Positions 20,256 through 31,400 of a stretch of DNA of 64,000 nt are shown here, piece by piece. The position numbers were made by a program, and so were the translations under genes. The stretch's first letter is position 1; every line of letters begins with the position of its first letter. Location of the stretch: assembly GCA_029378245.1 (NCBI GenBank), contig JARKIF010000016.1, forward strand, positions 1,054,001 through 1,118,000, read 5' to 3'. This DNA comes from Roridomyces roridus (lineage: Eukaryota; Basidiomycota; Agaricomycetes; Agaricales; Mycenaceae). Below the pieces are notes generated by a model that did not search any database, was not told the DNA's origin, and saw only the letters and a list, made by a program, of their open reading frames with translations.

Positions 20256-22314
20256 ATGAAGTGGACCTCTTTCACCATCGTCTTGCTCTACGCTCTTCTG
20301 GGACACTCCCTGGACTTGAACCCCACGAAATTATGCCGAAATATCCCTGGCAGCCAAGGCTACCCCGACGCAGCGGCGTGGGCCCAGTTGAACGCGACGG
20401 TAGCTGGGCGTCTGGTCGATGTGGTGCCTTCAGCGAAATTCTGTAATGGAACGTGCTCGGACGCGCAGTGGACGAGCGCTCTGTTTAGGAACACTATTCC
20501 TGGAGCTATGGATCAGGTACGCACTGCTTTTTACGAGGAAGTTGAAGGCTGACGAGTGTATAGCCCAATTGGGAGCAGGGATATGATTTAACCCCTCCCT
20601 CTCTATGTCTGCGCAACTCCAGCAATACGTGTGGACAAGGCGATGTCCCCCTCTTTTCCGTGGAAGCGGAAACAGTTGAAGACGTCCAGGTCGGCCTAGC
20701 ATTCTTCCACTGATTCATCCATCCTCACTCACTCTGCAGGCCGCCGTAAAATTCGCCGGCAAATACAATCTCCGCTTGGTCGTCAAATCTTCTGGCCACG
20801 ACTACCTCGGCCGCTCAACAGCTCCAAACTCCCTCCTCATTCGTACGACTCATCTCAGGAACGTGACTTTCACCGACAACTTTTTCGTTGGGGGCAAGAA
20901 TCTGGGGTCGGCTGTTACGGCGGGCAGTGGGGTTCCAGCGCAAACTGTCTATCAGGAAGCAGAATCGCAGGGCAAGATCGCGGTTCTTGGGACTGCGGCT
21001 ACGGTGTGCTTGGCAGGCGGGTATCTCCAAGGCGGGGGTCACTCTGCTTTATCGCCTTTGTTTGGGTTGGCTGTGGACAATGCGCTCGGTATGTGGATAT
21101 TCTTCACATCTGTCGGGCTGGAAATTGATCGAGACAGAATTCCACGTCGTCGTTGCAACCGGGGAACTTCTCCAAGTCAATAGCGAGTCTCATCCGGACC
21201 GTAAGTTACCAATCCAGTTTCCCTTTCTCGACTTATTTCCTCCAGTTTTCTACGCCCTGCGAGGAGGAGGCCCCGGCAGTTGGGGCGTCGTCATCTCAGC
21301 CACCGTAAAGACGCGCCCCACCTTCAACGCTACACGCATCATCCCCGTCTTCGTCGCAGCAAACAACACCGCCGCAGCAGCCCTCGCCACCGTCCACGCG
21401 GAGCACATATTCGACTTTGACTCCGTGCACGCAGGGCAGTACTTCTACCTCCTCAAAAACTCGACAGACCCCAATGCACCGACGGCCTTTGAATTCATCA
21501 CCTACTTCCCGAATAATATTACACCGGAGGAAAGCCAGGCGCTGCTCGCGCCGTTCTTGAATGCGTCGCTGGCGATCCCCGGCGTGGAGCTTGTCTCGAT
21601 GCAGCAGACGTACGCCGATATCAACAGTATATTGTTCTCGCCAGATGATGCTGTCGGTGACAACGAGGTGCTGGGTTCGAGGTTGATCCCAGAGGCGGCG
21701 TACCACGATCCGACGAAAGTGGGAGAGGTGTATAAGGAGTTGTTGGATGCTGGGAGTTTACTGTGAGTGGTTCTTTATTTAAACCGCTGCATACAGCTAA
21801 TCTATGTATCAGGATCTTGGGGCACCTCGTTGCGGGCGGTTCGTTTTCGTTCATCAACACCCACTTTCCACTGAATTATTTCCAGGTCAAGTCGCCAAGA
21901 ACGCGGATATTTCCTCGGCTGTTAACCCGGCATGGCGTTCAGCCAAGACTCACGTCAGTCTACTTCCCGTCTTTCCTCTCGGTTCGTTACACATGTATTG
22001 ATCCATCCTTCCAGCTGATCCTCGTAAACCAATGGCCCGACTCGACGCCTCTCTCCGAAATCTCAACCATCCGCAACCAATTCCAAACTCAACAACTTCC
22101 CATCCTCGAGAAAATGTCTGGACTCGATGCGGGTTCGTACTCGAACGAGGCAGATGTACTTGAGCCGCACTTCCAGACGACCTTCTTTGGGTCGGCGTCG
22201 AATTATGCGAAATTGAGCGCGATCAAGAGCAGGTATGATCCGGGGGATTTGTTCATTGTTGGTGCGGGGGTGGGGAGTGAGCGGTGGGATGAGTGGGGGT
22301 TGTGTCGGAGGTGA
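20256..22314 (+). CDS. Secreted FAD-linked oxidase, berberine-bridge-enzyme type, unit 1
   Basis: Eight exons (20256..20516, 20564..20689, 20740..21088, 21138..21200, 21246..21762, 21813..21838, 21886..21953, 22015..22314) give 569 aa. The start MKWTSFTIVLLYALLG is a signal peptide. The FAD_binding_4 domain has SSGHDYLGRS, whose His would carry FAD, and CLAGG, whose Cys would form the second covalent bond; the domain also has LRGGGPGSWG. The C-terminal BBE domain ends in NYAKLS..YDPGDLF and GVGSERWDEWG. Such enzymes oxidise alcohols, sugars or alkaloid-like substrates to give H2O2; fungal isoamyl alcohol oxidases belong here. The substrate cannot be told. Exon 6 is only 26 nt, and it is required to keep LVAGGQVAKNAD in frame. 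The gene appears intact. Confidence 0.88.
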
Positions 22315-22805
22315 TACAGGGTTAGTTTCCAGGCCATCACTACACTGTAGAGCGATGGCACTTGTCAGTATTTCAGTATCTCATCAAGTCTTGTGGTCTG
22401 GGGTGCGACTCGAGTGGGATCATTTGTTGCCGATACCTGGCGGTTCTGACTTTCGGTAGACACCATTCTATTGAAAAGGTACAGGGCCCTGTTCGGGGAG
22501 TTTGACTTCTGAATGGTTCAAGTATGGCTGACTCTGAATTCACAGGATTGCGATGTTCAACGTTCAGACTGTGTCATCGGGAGTGTGGATGAATTCAAAA
22601 GAAAATCCTGATATAGATAGTACACTGCAAGTACATACAAAGTTGAACACCAGATGCAAAACCATAAAACTGGACTGGGCTTGACACAACCCCACGGAGG
22701 AACTTTCTGGTAGAGATGTTATCGAAGGAGTACTAGCTCTAGCAATTCAAGGTACGCACTCAAATTTTGTAATTTTTGGGCATCCACCGTGGCTTACGAG
22801 GGCCC
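22315..22805. other. Convergent 3' region of FAD oxidase and NACHT-ankyrin genes, unit 1
   Basis: About 490 bp that also exists in unit 2 (46390..46888) with small indels. I saw no gene. Confidence 0.5.
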
Positions 22806-25800
22806 CTAGTTAGGAGAGAGCCCTGTTTCCTTGAACGGAGTGCAGCCATCCCTTCCAGCGATATTGAGAAATACCCCATGTTCAACAAGCAGCTCTGCTA
22901 TGCCAAAGTGGCCAGACTCAGAGGCAAGGTGCAGTGGAGTCAAGCCAAGCTTGTCTGTAGCGTCAACCGATGCCCCATGTCTGACAAGCAGCTTTGCATT
23001 GTCAAGGTGGCCATACTTGGAGGCAAGGTGCAGCGGAGTCCAGTGATCCTTCCCCGCAGCATCAACCAATGCCCCATGTTCAACAAGCAGCTTTGCATTG
23101 TCAAGGTGGCCATACTCAGAGGCAAGGTGCAGCGGAGTCCAGTCAACCTTCTCTGTAACATCAACCGATGCCCCATGTTCAACAAGCAGCTTTGCATTGT
23201 CAAGATGGCCATACCTGGAGGCAAGGTGCAATGGAGTCCAGCCATATTTCTCTGTAGCATCAACTGATGCCCCATGTTCAACAAGCAGCGTTGCAATGTC
23301 AAGGTCGCCGTTTGAGGAGGCAAGGTGCAGCGGAGTCCAGCCAAGCTTCTCTGTAGCATCAACCGATGCCCCATGTTCAACAAGCAGCTTTGCATTGTCA
23401 AGGTGGCCATACCTGGAGGCAAGGTGCAATGGAGTCCAGCCATATTTCTCTGTAGCATCAACTGATGCCCCATGTTCAACAAGCAGCTTTGCAATGTCAA
23501 GGTGGCTGTTTGAGGAGGCAAGGTGCAGCGGAGTCCAGCCATTCTTCTTAGCAACATTGACTGATGCCCCATGTTCAACAAGCAACTTTGCAATGCCAAG
23601 ATGGCTATACCGAGATGCAAGGTGCAATGGAGTCCAGCCATTCTTCTTAGCAACATTGACTGATGCCCCATGTTCAACAAGCAACTTTGCAATGCCAAGA
23701 TGGCTATACCGAGATGCAAGGTGCAATGGAGTCCAACCATCCTCCTTAGCAACATTGACTGATGTCCCATGTTCAACAAGCAGCTTTGCAATGCCCAGGT
23801 GGCAATACCGGGACACAAGGTGCAGTGGAGTCCAGCCATTATCCTCGGCAACATTGACTGATGCCCCATGTTCAACAAGCAGTTTTGCAATTCCAAGGTA
23901 GCTATTCCGGCTTGCAAGGTGTAAAGGCGTCCACCCATTCTTCTCTGCGGTGTCCACTGATGCCCCATGTTCAATGAGTAGGTTTGCAACATCAATGCAG
24001 CCATTCCTGCATGCACAGTGCAATGGAGTCTGGTCATCTTTGTCAGCAGCATTGACTGATGCCCCATGTTCAATGAGCAGCTTTGCAACATCAAGGCAGC
24101 CATTCTCAGAGGCAAGGTGTAAAGGAGTCTGGCCATCTCTGTCAGCAGCATCAATTGGTGCCCCATGTTCAATGAGCAGCTTTGCAATGCCGAGGTAGCC
24201 ATATTCAGAGGCAAGGTGCAATGGAGTCTGGCCATCCCTGGCAATGACCTCAACCGGCACCTTTCTATCAACAAGCAAAGCCAACACGCCTCTTTGAAAC
24301 CCCATTTCTGTGCACATACATATTGGCGGTACAGTGCGGTCATTCCATCTCCATCTCCACCTTCCCTGTAATTTACACAACATAGTGTATTGGGTACTTC
24401 CATCTTCAAGCAGATGCATTGTTGTTGGCAGTAGCTGCTCTTGGTCTGTTGCATCACAGTACTGCAGGTGATTGAACCAGTGTTGAGCAGCATATGCTGC
24501 AAGTGGGTACTTGACCTTCCTATGCCAAGTCATATAATGGTCATTTTCTGAAAACACAAGCAGATAACGGATGCAAGTTTGTGTGATGAACTGTTGTGAG
24601 ATACTCTTGCTGAGATCAAGAATGGATGCATGCTCCTCATAAAACTCTTGGGAAATGACATAGTCTCGTACAGAAGAGTGTGCAAAACTGATTAATTCTT
24701 GGCCATCCTTGTCAGTGTTTATCACAATGAGGCCATCAAGCATGTTGAAAAGTCTTGAGTTGCCTGACCGTCTTTGAGGGTGATAGACTGATGTTTTGAG
24801 ATTGGAAAAGTCAAAATTTGCCAGGTCCAAGCGGAAAGCAAGAGCATCTGCAAGCTCCTCTGATGATAGCTCTCTTTCCGAAAACACAAGCCACCGTAGT
24901 ATGGCCTGAATGAAGACAGATGGCAGTCTTGGTTCCTCCTTTGCGTGTTTTAGAAAGCGGCTGTAGATACTGAACAGATCAGCTGGAAGAACTGCCAGGA
25001 CCTCATCCCATTCATCTTCCCAACGACAATGACCTAGCTCAATAATGAAGCAAGCTGCCATACGGAACCTACTTGCATACTTAGTTTAAGCCAAGGATCT
25101 ACATGAATCTGACTTACATTCCATTACTCTGTTTTACAATGTGTTCAGTGACTGCCTTGATATGTTCAACATCATCAGACATTGCCAAAATCTTGCTGTA
25201 GACAAAGGATCTTATGTCCTCATATAAGATTGATGCATGCAACTGTATCAAGGGTATGCCCTTGAAGCCTTTCTGAAATTCCTGGCGATGTTGACTTGTG
25301 AACAGCAAATGGAGCCCTTTTGTTGAAGAACTGCAAAGTGTTTTCACAAATTCCACAAGAGCTGTCCAATCCTTCTTTTGGCATTCATCCAGTCCATCCA
25401 GAACAATGTATGTCTGTCCAAGTCCTCCAATCAAGCTATCAAGGAGTTCTTGGAGATCTTTAATCTGTGGCTGTATTTTTCCTTTTCCCAATGTTTCATG
25501 AAATGTTGAAAGAGTCCCGTGTGGAGTGGGTGACATCTCAGAGAGCTGCCAGATAATAGAGCGTAACATAATGGTCAGGCTCTGTCTGTCATTTCTGAAG
25601 TCAAAGAAGAAATAGGAGACTGCTTTGCCACTCTTGACAAGATTGTCAGTGAGTGTTGAGCTGTTTGATGTCAGTAGAGATTGTGCCTGACATTGGTGAA
25701 GTACCTGAGTACACTTTTCCCAGTTCCAGCTGAAATAGATCAGATATAGTGAGCATTAAAGTAAAGCCAACATACAAATTCCCTGGATCCACAAGCCGCC

Positions 25801-26397
25801 AGGTGTGTTGGTCCAACTAATGAGTTGATCATGCTGAAGCAGCCAAGTCCCAGTATCCTTATAGCGGAGCTCTTGCAGCTGATACTGTCTGTCCTGTGTA
25901 TTGGGAGGATTTCCCAACCACTTGTACAAAGCATCATGATGATCAGCTGATCTATACAAAGATGAGACCAAGATCTATGCTGCGAGAAAATGTGAATGAC
26001 CCTTGGAGACTACTATCACAGCAATGAGTAATCAACTTTGCGGCAATGTTGTCAAAAAACCTTACACATTGACAACGGTGTTTCCTCCAGCACCACCAGT
26101 ACCCCCTGTTTCATTCCCTGTTCCACCATCACCCCCTGGGCCACCTATAGACACAGATTATGATTCATCAGGATCCCACTCTCTTGGATTTGACACACCA
26201 TAGACATTCACATTCCCCCCTCCAAGTCGGTGAGTGTCAGACACCATAACCCTGATCTGCAGTTTGGTATCAAGGGGTATAGATAAACAGTGCAGCTCAC
26301 TGCAAGCCAAGAACTCAGAAAGAGAAAGGTGGTGGTAAGAGTTAAGAAGCCACGAGGATGCCAGCTCGGAGGCACAAATCTGTACAAACTTTCCCAT
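22806..26397 (-). pseudogene. NACHT-ankyrin (NLR-like) receptor, unit 1, frameshifted after the P-loop
   Basis: Exons 26199..26397, 26068..26144, 25776..25974, 25118..25729 and 22806..25068. They encode a 66-residue N-terminal piece, a Gly-rich linker (GGPGGDGGTGNETGG), the P-loop region (WIQGISGTGKS), the rest of NACHT with Walker B (YIVLDGLDEC), a helical part and 14 ankyrin repeats of 33 residues plus a cap. Exon 4 is 612 nt against 613 in unit 2. One T/A pair is missing near 25692 (ACATTGG against ACATTTGG), which shifts the frame 11 codons or so past the P-loop and meets a stop. An 18-nt intron there would be too short. The 751-codon frame behind it is open, so a shortened protein is conceivable. 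Confidence 0.75.
22830..24240 (-). repeat. Ankyrin repeat array, 14 units of 99 bp
   Basis: Consensus at protein level is GWTPLHLASRYGHLDIAKLL plus VEHGASVDATEK. The repeats are unusually alike; variation is concentrated at the first residues (LGW, YGW, NGW), after LAS (RY, SN, EY) and at the end of the unit. Confidence 0.85.
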
Positions 26398-26451
26398 GAT
26401 TGATCTGGAATGATCAGCTTAGCTGTTCACATGAAGTACACATATTAGATG

Positions 26452-27748
26452 GGTTGTGCAAAAGCCGCATGAACCGCATGCGGCTCTGTACGGCTTTTTG
26501 GCATTGTGCAGAGTAGTGTTGCCGCGGTCCGGTCTTGTTCGGTTCGGGGCTAATTTTTTCGAACCCCGAACCGCACCGGCGGTTCGGTCCGCCCAAATTG
26601 CCGAACCCCGCACCGCACCTGGGGTTCGGTCCGCCAGAGGTTCGGTGCGGGGTTCGAACAGGTTCGTCGAGGTTCGAACCTCAATTTTTTTCCCTCGCCT
26701 GGAACTCATAGAAATTAACTACAGACCTCTGATATGAACCCATGTTTAATATAATTTGAGTGGAGCGGTGGTGAGCTGCCATACACCAGCAGCTGTGCCA
26801 TGTTGAAGCAACCCACCACGCACGATGGTGTCCGCGATAGCATACATATGGCCCGTGATGATGGACTCTCTTCCAGCCGGGTATAGATTTGATTTGAACC
26901 CACCCAAGGAGACAGCCCCTTTTGTTGCCGACATCAAGATGGTCACTCAGATAACGGTTTGCCGATGCCGCCGAGCCCACAATCAGAGATTTTGGTGCTG
27001 ATCATCAATGTCAAGCAGCGGCTAGACCCGAACCTGGTCTGTCTATGAATTGTCGATAGACAATTCATAGACAGACTGGTTACGAGTCTAAGCAGCGGCT
27101 GATGGGGCCGATGATGCCGGGAATCATTGGTGACTACCACCCGAATGATCAAAACCTGGATTTTGATTGATTTTGGCCATCTGAAGAAGCCAATTCGGGG
27201 GAGGTTCGAACAGGTTCGCACCGGTCCGCACCGGTGCAAAATTCTTCAGATGCTCTGAACCTTGAACCGCACCTCAGGTTCGGTGCGGTTCCACCGCCAC
27301 CCGCCGGACCGCACCTTGGGTCCGGTTCGGGGTTCGCACATGTTCGGATCGGTTCTGAACCGAACATCGGCATCACTAGTGCAGAGCCGCACAAGAAACA
27401 CGACTGTCGATCACCGGGTGATGAACATCGGATCAATTTGTATCATCCCGCGACTGATTATCAACCTCGCCGGGTGCCGGATCAAATTGGTTGGCCCACA
27501 GGGAGCCGCATCTCACATTAATTTGGAGCAGCTCCACCATGACCTCAGCATGGTGTTCAGGCAATTCATCAAGTCTCGCTTCACATGGGCTCCACACTCG
27601 CCGTGGGCGAAGGTGGGCCATTATCAGCACTCTCTCGGCATGGTGTGCGGCATCAGAAGCGGTGTACACGAAAATCACCACCCACGAGAAAGCCGCACGC
27701 GGCTTTGCACAATGCCATAACAAAGCCGCGCGGCTTTTGCACAACCCA
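26452..27748. mobile_element. TIR element, non-autonomous, GC-rich interior, unit 1 only
   Basis: ATGGGTTGTGCAAAAGCCGC at the left is mirrored by GCGGCTTTTGCACAACCCAT at the right. Unit 2 has an uninterrupted site (CACATATTGTTGGTTGCC near 52389), so the 1.3 kb is an insertion in unit 1 or a loss in unit 2. The interior carries many GGTTCGGTGCGG-type imperfect palindromes (26530..26680, 27200..27365). No transposase frame was seen. The target duplication is not clean. Confidence 0.7.
27013..27101. repeat. Fold-back insertion flanked by 11-bp direct repeats
   Basis: AAGCAGCGGCT occurs on both sides (about 27013 and 27091). Between them is a near-perfect hairpin with 17-nt arms (27038..27054 and 27059..27075) and a 4-nt loop. 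This looks like a tiny fold-back transposon inside the larger element. Confidence 0.6.
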
Positions 27749-29693
27749 TGTATTGTTGGTTGCCCGACATTTATGACTACATATGGGTTACAACTGAATT
27801 GAAAGCTGTCCAGGACGGAGCTGCCAACATGACACATAAACAAGAGAAGATAAGTAAATAGGAGCATGTGAGCCATGTCACGTAATTATCCACCCACACA
27901 GATCCGGCGAGCGTTGTGGTGGATATGATTTGAAATTTCGGCCAGACCACATAAGTAGCACACAGAACCCGGAGAGGAAGAGTGTGACCGCCGGCGAGGC
28001 AGCCGCGGTGTAGTGGAACTTGCCCGTCAAAACGAGGGAAGGAGAGAGGAAGGAAAGGAGGGTGGCCATGGTGATCTCGAAAACATTTGAGTAGAGCTCA
28101 CGTAGAGCGCGGCAAGCGGGAGGGAGAGCATCGTTGGCTTCCGCTGAAAGATAAAGCACACACACACATCATCACGCAGCCATCCCACCAATAAGAAGAG
28201 CTCCGGCGCATCGGTGCATCGAGCTCGGTGCGGGCCGCGAGACTGCATCCAGTAAAATGTAGGTGTAACCCTCAAATATCGAGCAGACATCGCATTAGAC
28301 TTGCTCAGATTACACAAACGACATGCAAGTCGCCCCCATGGAGCCGTGGTCGAAGGAGATGAGGACGACATCGTGGAGGAGCATACAGTTGGTTTGAATG
28401 TAAGGGAAACGGCCTATCCCCTCGCGCCACAGGGTTAAGGATACACGCATGCATGTCAATGGATATAGGGAGAAATCTGCAGACACTATCAGCCAAGATT
28501 GAGGGAAGACGGGATGAAATGCACATAAGACTTGCCAACGACGCTCCTAGTCCGCCGGAAGCCAAATACTTGCCGGCGGCGGCGGCGGCAGCGGGAGAGC
28601 GGGCTCGCTGTTGGGGCTACAGGAAAGTAACAAGAGGGGAGATACCCAGGGCGGAATTGTGCTGTTAACGGGTGCACCGCTGATAAGCCTCGACAAGTGC
28701 GCCAAGGCCGTGTGTGGACATGACTGGTACCGGGGCGGAGCGGGGTCTTGGGCATTGCGTGAAGTGTCGGTCGAGGATAGAGATCCAATGTCGGGCGAGC
28801 CAGGGGGAGGCAACAGCGGGCAGGGTATGCTGGTGGTCTTCAGGGATGGGGATACGTGGCGCGGGTCCGGGGATACGCATGGCACGCAAAGACGGTGACA
28901 GAGAAACGGGCGTGTGGGAACGCTGCTCGTTATACATGCCCCCGCCGAGCGCAGGATTGAGGGACCCAGAACGCCCAGACGTCGCATGTAGCCGTCCACT
29001 CCTTCAATCTTTTCACCCTCGACTTGTGTGTCGGTCTGGGAAAGGACGTGCGGAAGAGGGGTGGGTGTGCCCACGGATTCGACATCCGAGGGACCGGGGA
29101 GAGCAGCATCTCGCCATGGCGGGCCGGGAATCTTCGATCGAAGGCAGCAGGACAGGGACGCGCTGGGCGGGCGTGGTGGCTAGGTAGCACTCCAGAGCTC
29201 TCTGAGCGTCTCCCTCTCGTCGCCCTGGTGGATGATATTTCACCAAAACCCGTAGACTGGTAGAAGTAGATACGCACGTCGTTACCCTGCTCAGTCACTC
29301 AGGCCGTCCAAGCCACTGGGTGTCCGCTTATGATGGTGCGATTGAGAATGCGAAGGGTCGTCAGAGATCGTCTGCTTTGAGCAGACATGGGTCGGCAGTC
29401 TTCAGGAATTCTTCGTGCACGTCGCCGAGGAGATAGACAATCGGATGCGGATGGCTCGAGTACGCCGACGCCACGGGGAAAATGAAGGCGGGAGAAAATG
29501 GCAGATGTGGCTACAAGACGACAGTGAGCCAACGAATCGGTGTGACAACACCGGTGCATTGCTCTTTGTGTTCACCAAGTCGGTCGAAGACTGAGGATTG
29601 AGGGCCTGAGGCAAGTGGCGGCGTGGAAGTGACGGCGCTTTTGATCCGCGATGACACATCCAAGCGCTCCAGACTCAAGCTCAAGCACTTTGG
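27749..29693. other. Decayed, partly duplicated stretch with an unrecognised coding remnant, unit 1
   Basis: 27749..27985 matches unit 2 at 52390..52650. About 27990..28400 is unit 1 specific. 28440..29560 matches 53520..54530. On the minus strand at about 29366..29460 a segment reads VYLLGDVHEEFLKTADPCLL, and unit 2 reads VHLLGDMHEEFMKTDDPCLP at 54310..54400, so coding sequence once existed here. Flanking frames are broken. I do not know the family. Confidence 0.35.
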
Positions 29694-30052
29694 TAGGCTG
29701 GACGCCGTGCCCGTGACGGGCACGGCCGTCGTTTTGACGGTGATACAACGGGGACGGTCCGTCGCTCGACGGCCGTCGTCGCATGACCAAAAGGCACTCG
29801 GCAGTGTCCAAGCTTGGATGTAAAAATGTGCCCAAGTGGACCACAAGTAAGGTACGTACCTGCACCAGAATGTCCGCGTAAAGCTGAGGCAGTTATGCCT
29901 CGTTTTAGGCGTCCGTCGACCCGTCGCCGGCCGTTGTTGACGGAAACGGCCGTCGAAATTACCAGTGAGATGCCCACGGAACGGGTCGGCTTACCCGTCG
30001 ACGGGAGCCGTACAACCGGCGTGACGGGCACGGCGTCCAGCCCTACACGGTG
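29694..30052. mobile_element. hAT-like MITE, 359 bp, unit 1 only
   Basis: TIRs: TAGGCTGGACGCCGTGCCCG at the left, CGGGCACGGCGTCCAGCCCTA and CACGGTG at the right (the left seems to lack the outermost 7 bp). ACTTTGG flanks both sides (29687..29693 and 30053..30059). Unit 2 has the empty site CACTTTGGGCCAATC near 54632. The superfamily is inferred from duplication length only. Confidence 0.8.
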
Positions 30053-30282
30053 ACTTTGGGCCAATCCTCTGCGCTTTTCTCTGTTGTTCAGACTTGAGCT
30101 GAGGAGCCAACCTCTTGGATTTACATGTATCGTCCTGCGCTTATGTCAATCTCTCAAGGGAAATAGTGAATACGACTCGTTCGCGCAATGGGTCGTCTGA
30201 CTTCTGAAGCCTAGAAACTCATGCTCTTTTGATCCTCGCTGCAAGCACTCTGAACTCAGCACCTCTTGAGATCTCTCCGTTA

Positions 30283-31400
30283 CGAGCGAAGGAGCTTTGC
30301 ACAGCTCCTGAATAACAGAGGACCGGCTAGCTCGATGCATATTGCCGACGTTTCGCAAGAGCAGCAGGTGAAAGGTATGATTGAGGTGGTGGACAGACAT
30401 GGGGGTCTCGATGTCGTGCGTGTGCTTTCCAGTCCATGCGGCCGATATGAGCGAGTGCTGATTGAATACCTATAGATGGTGGCCAACGCAGGGATTACTA
30501 TGGCACGAAAGCCGTCGACACCCATCGCTGAAGGTGCCGTTTCAAGTTCATTGAAAGTGTTTTGAACGCCGGTCTCATTCCACTCCTGGTAGTTTCAGCG
30601 GAAGACTGAGACCACACTATTGATGTGAATGCGCGAGACACTTTTATTTGCTACAAGTATGCTAGGTTGCGGACGGTCAAGCAAGGACGAGGAGGACGGA
30701 TCATTGGTGTTTGTGCAGTTCTCGGGAAGCAAGGTGAGTTGTTCGACTTTCTTAAGACCAACAATGCCAATAGTGTTGTGCTCAAGGAATAGCAACTGAC
30801 TGGCGGTATACGGCGTCCAAGTTCGCTTTGAGAGCGCATTTGGTCAGCAGGTATGAGAGATCTTTCTAGCAGTCCGCAAGCTTACATCAAACTCCGATCG
30901 CAGGCATCACGGCCAACGCATATGCACCTGAGTGGTTGAGCCTCCGATGCGTACGTCCAATTTCTCTTTCCAACTGAATTCGATTTTGGGCCTGCAACCC
31001 GATTGGTGCAAAATGCGGGAAAAAATGAAGAGGAGACGTAACAAATTCGAAAGATCGCAAGTGGCCAGAGTTCCTGCGCCAGTTGCTGATCGGCAGCCGC
31101 TTGCAGTGGAGGGAAATGTCGCCCCTCAAAGTTATCGGGTAGGCTTTGAAGTCTAGACGTCTATGTATTTTCTCATCCTTTGATCATACTTAGAGTCCCT
31201 GAAGATACAGGGCCTCGTCTCGTTCATTGCTTCCCAGGAGTCTCAGTTTATCACCGGTGCGTAGCTTGCAATGCCACTTGTTATTCAGATTTACAACACT
31301 TTGGGCGGACAGGACAAAGTGTTAGTCCTCAAGCCTCACATTGCACTTCACTTTTGTTGGACAACAGATTTCAATCAACGGTGGTATCTTTTTCGATTGA
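30283..31400 (+). pseudogene. Short-chain dehydrogenase/reductase (SDR) pseudogene, unit 1
   Basis: Pieces of a classical SDR follow each other between decayed splice sites: GPASSMHIADVSQEQQVKGM, NAGITMARK (30490..30516), DVNARDTFICYK, GRGGRIIGVCAVLGKQG, YTASKFALR (the YxxxK site), NAYAP, SFIASQESQFITG and a last exon SINGGIFFD with TGA at 31398. The N-terminal GxxxGIG part is missing and the Trp codon of the EDW motif is TGA (30606..30608). The family reduces or oxidises carbonyl/alcohol groups with NAD(P). This copy cannot make a full enzyme. Confidence 0.75.

Noticed and set aside
23098..23901. Plus-strand frames across the ankyrin arrays (also 49314..49868 and others)
   Set aside because: They are antisense shadows of the 99-bp ankyrin repeats; the minus strand has the recognisable protein.
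25695..25712. An 18-nt intron that would repair the unit 1 NLR frame
   Set aside because: Too short for fungal splicing (other introns here are about 50 nt), and unit 2 reads straight through the same place.
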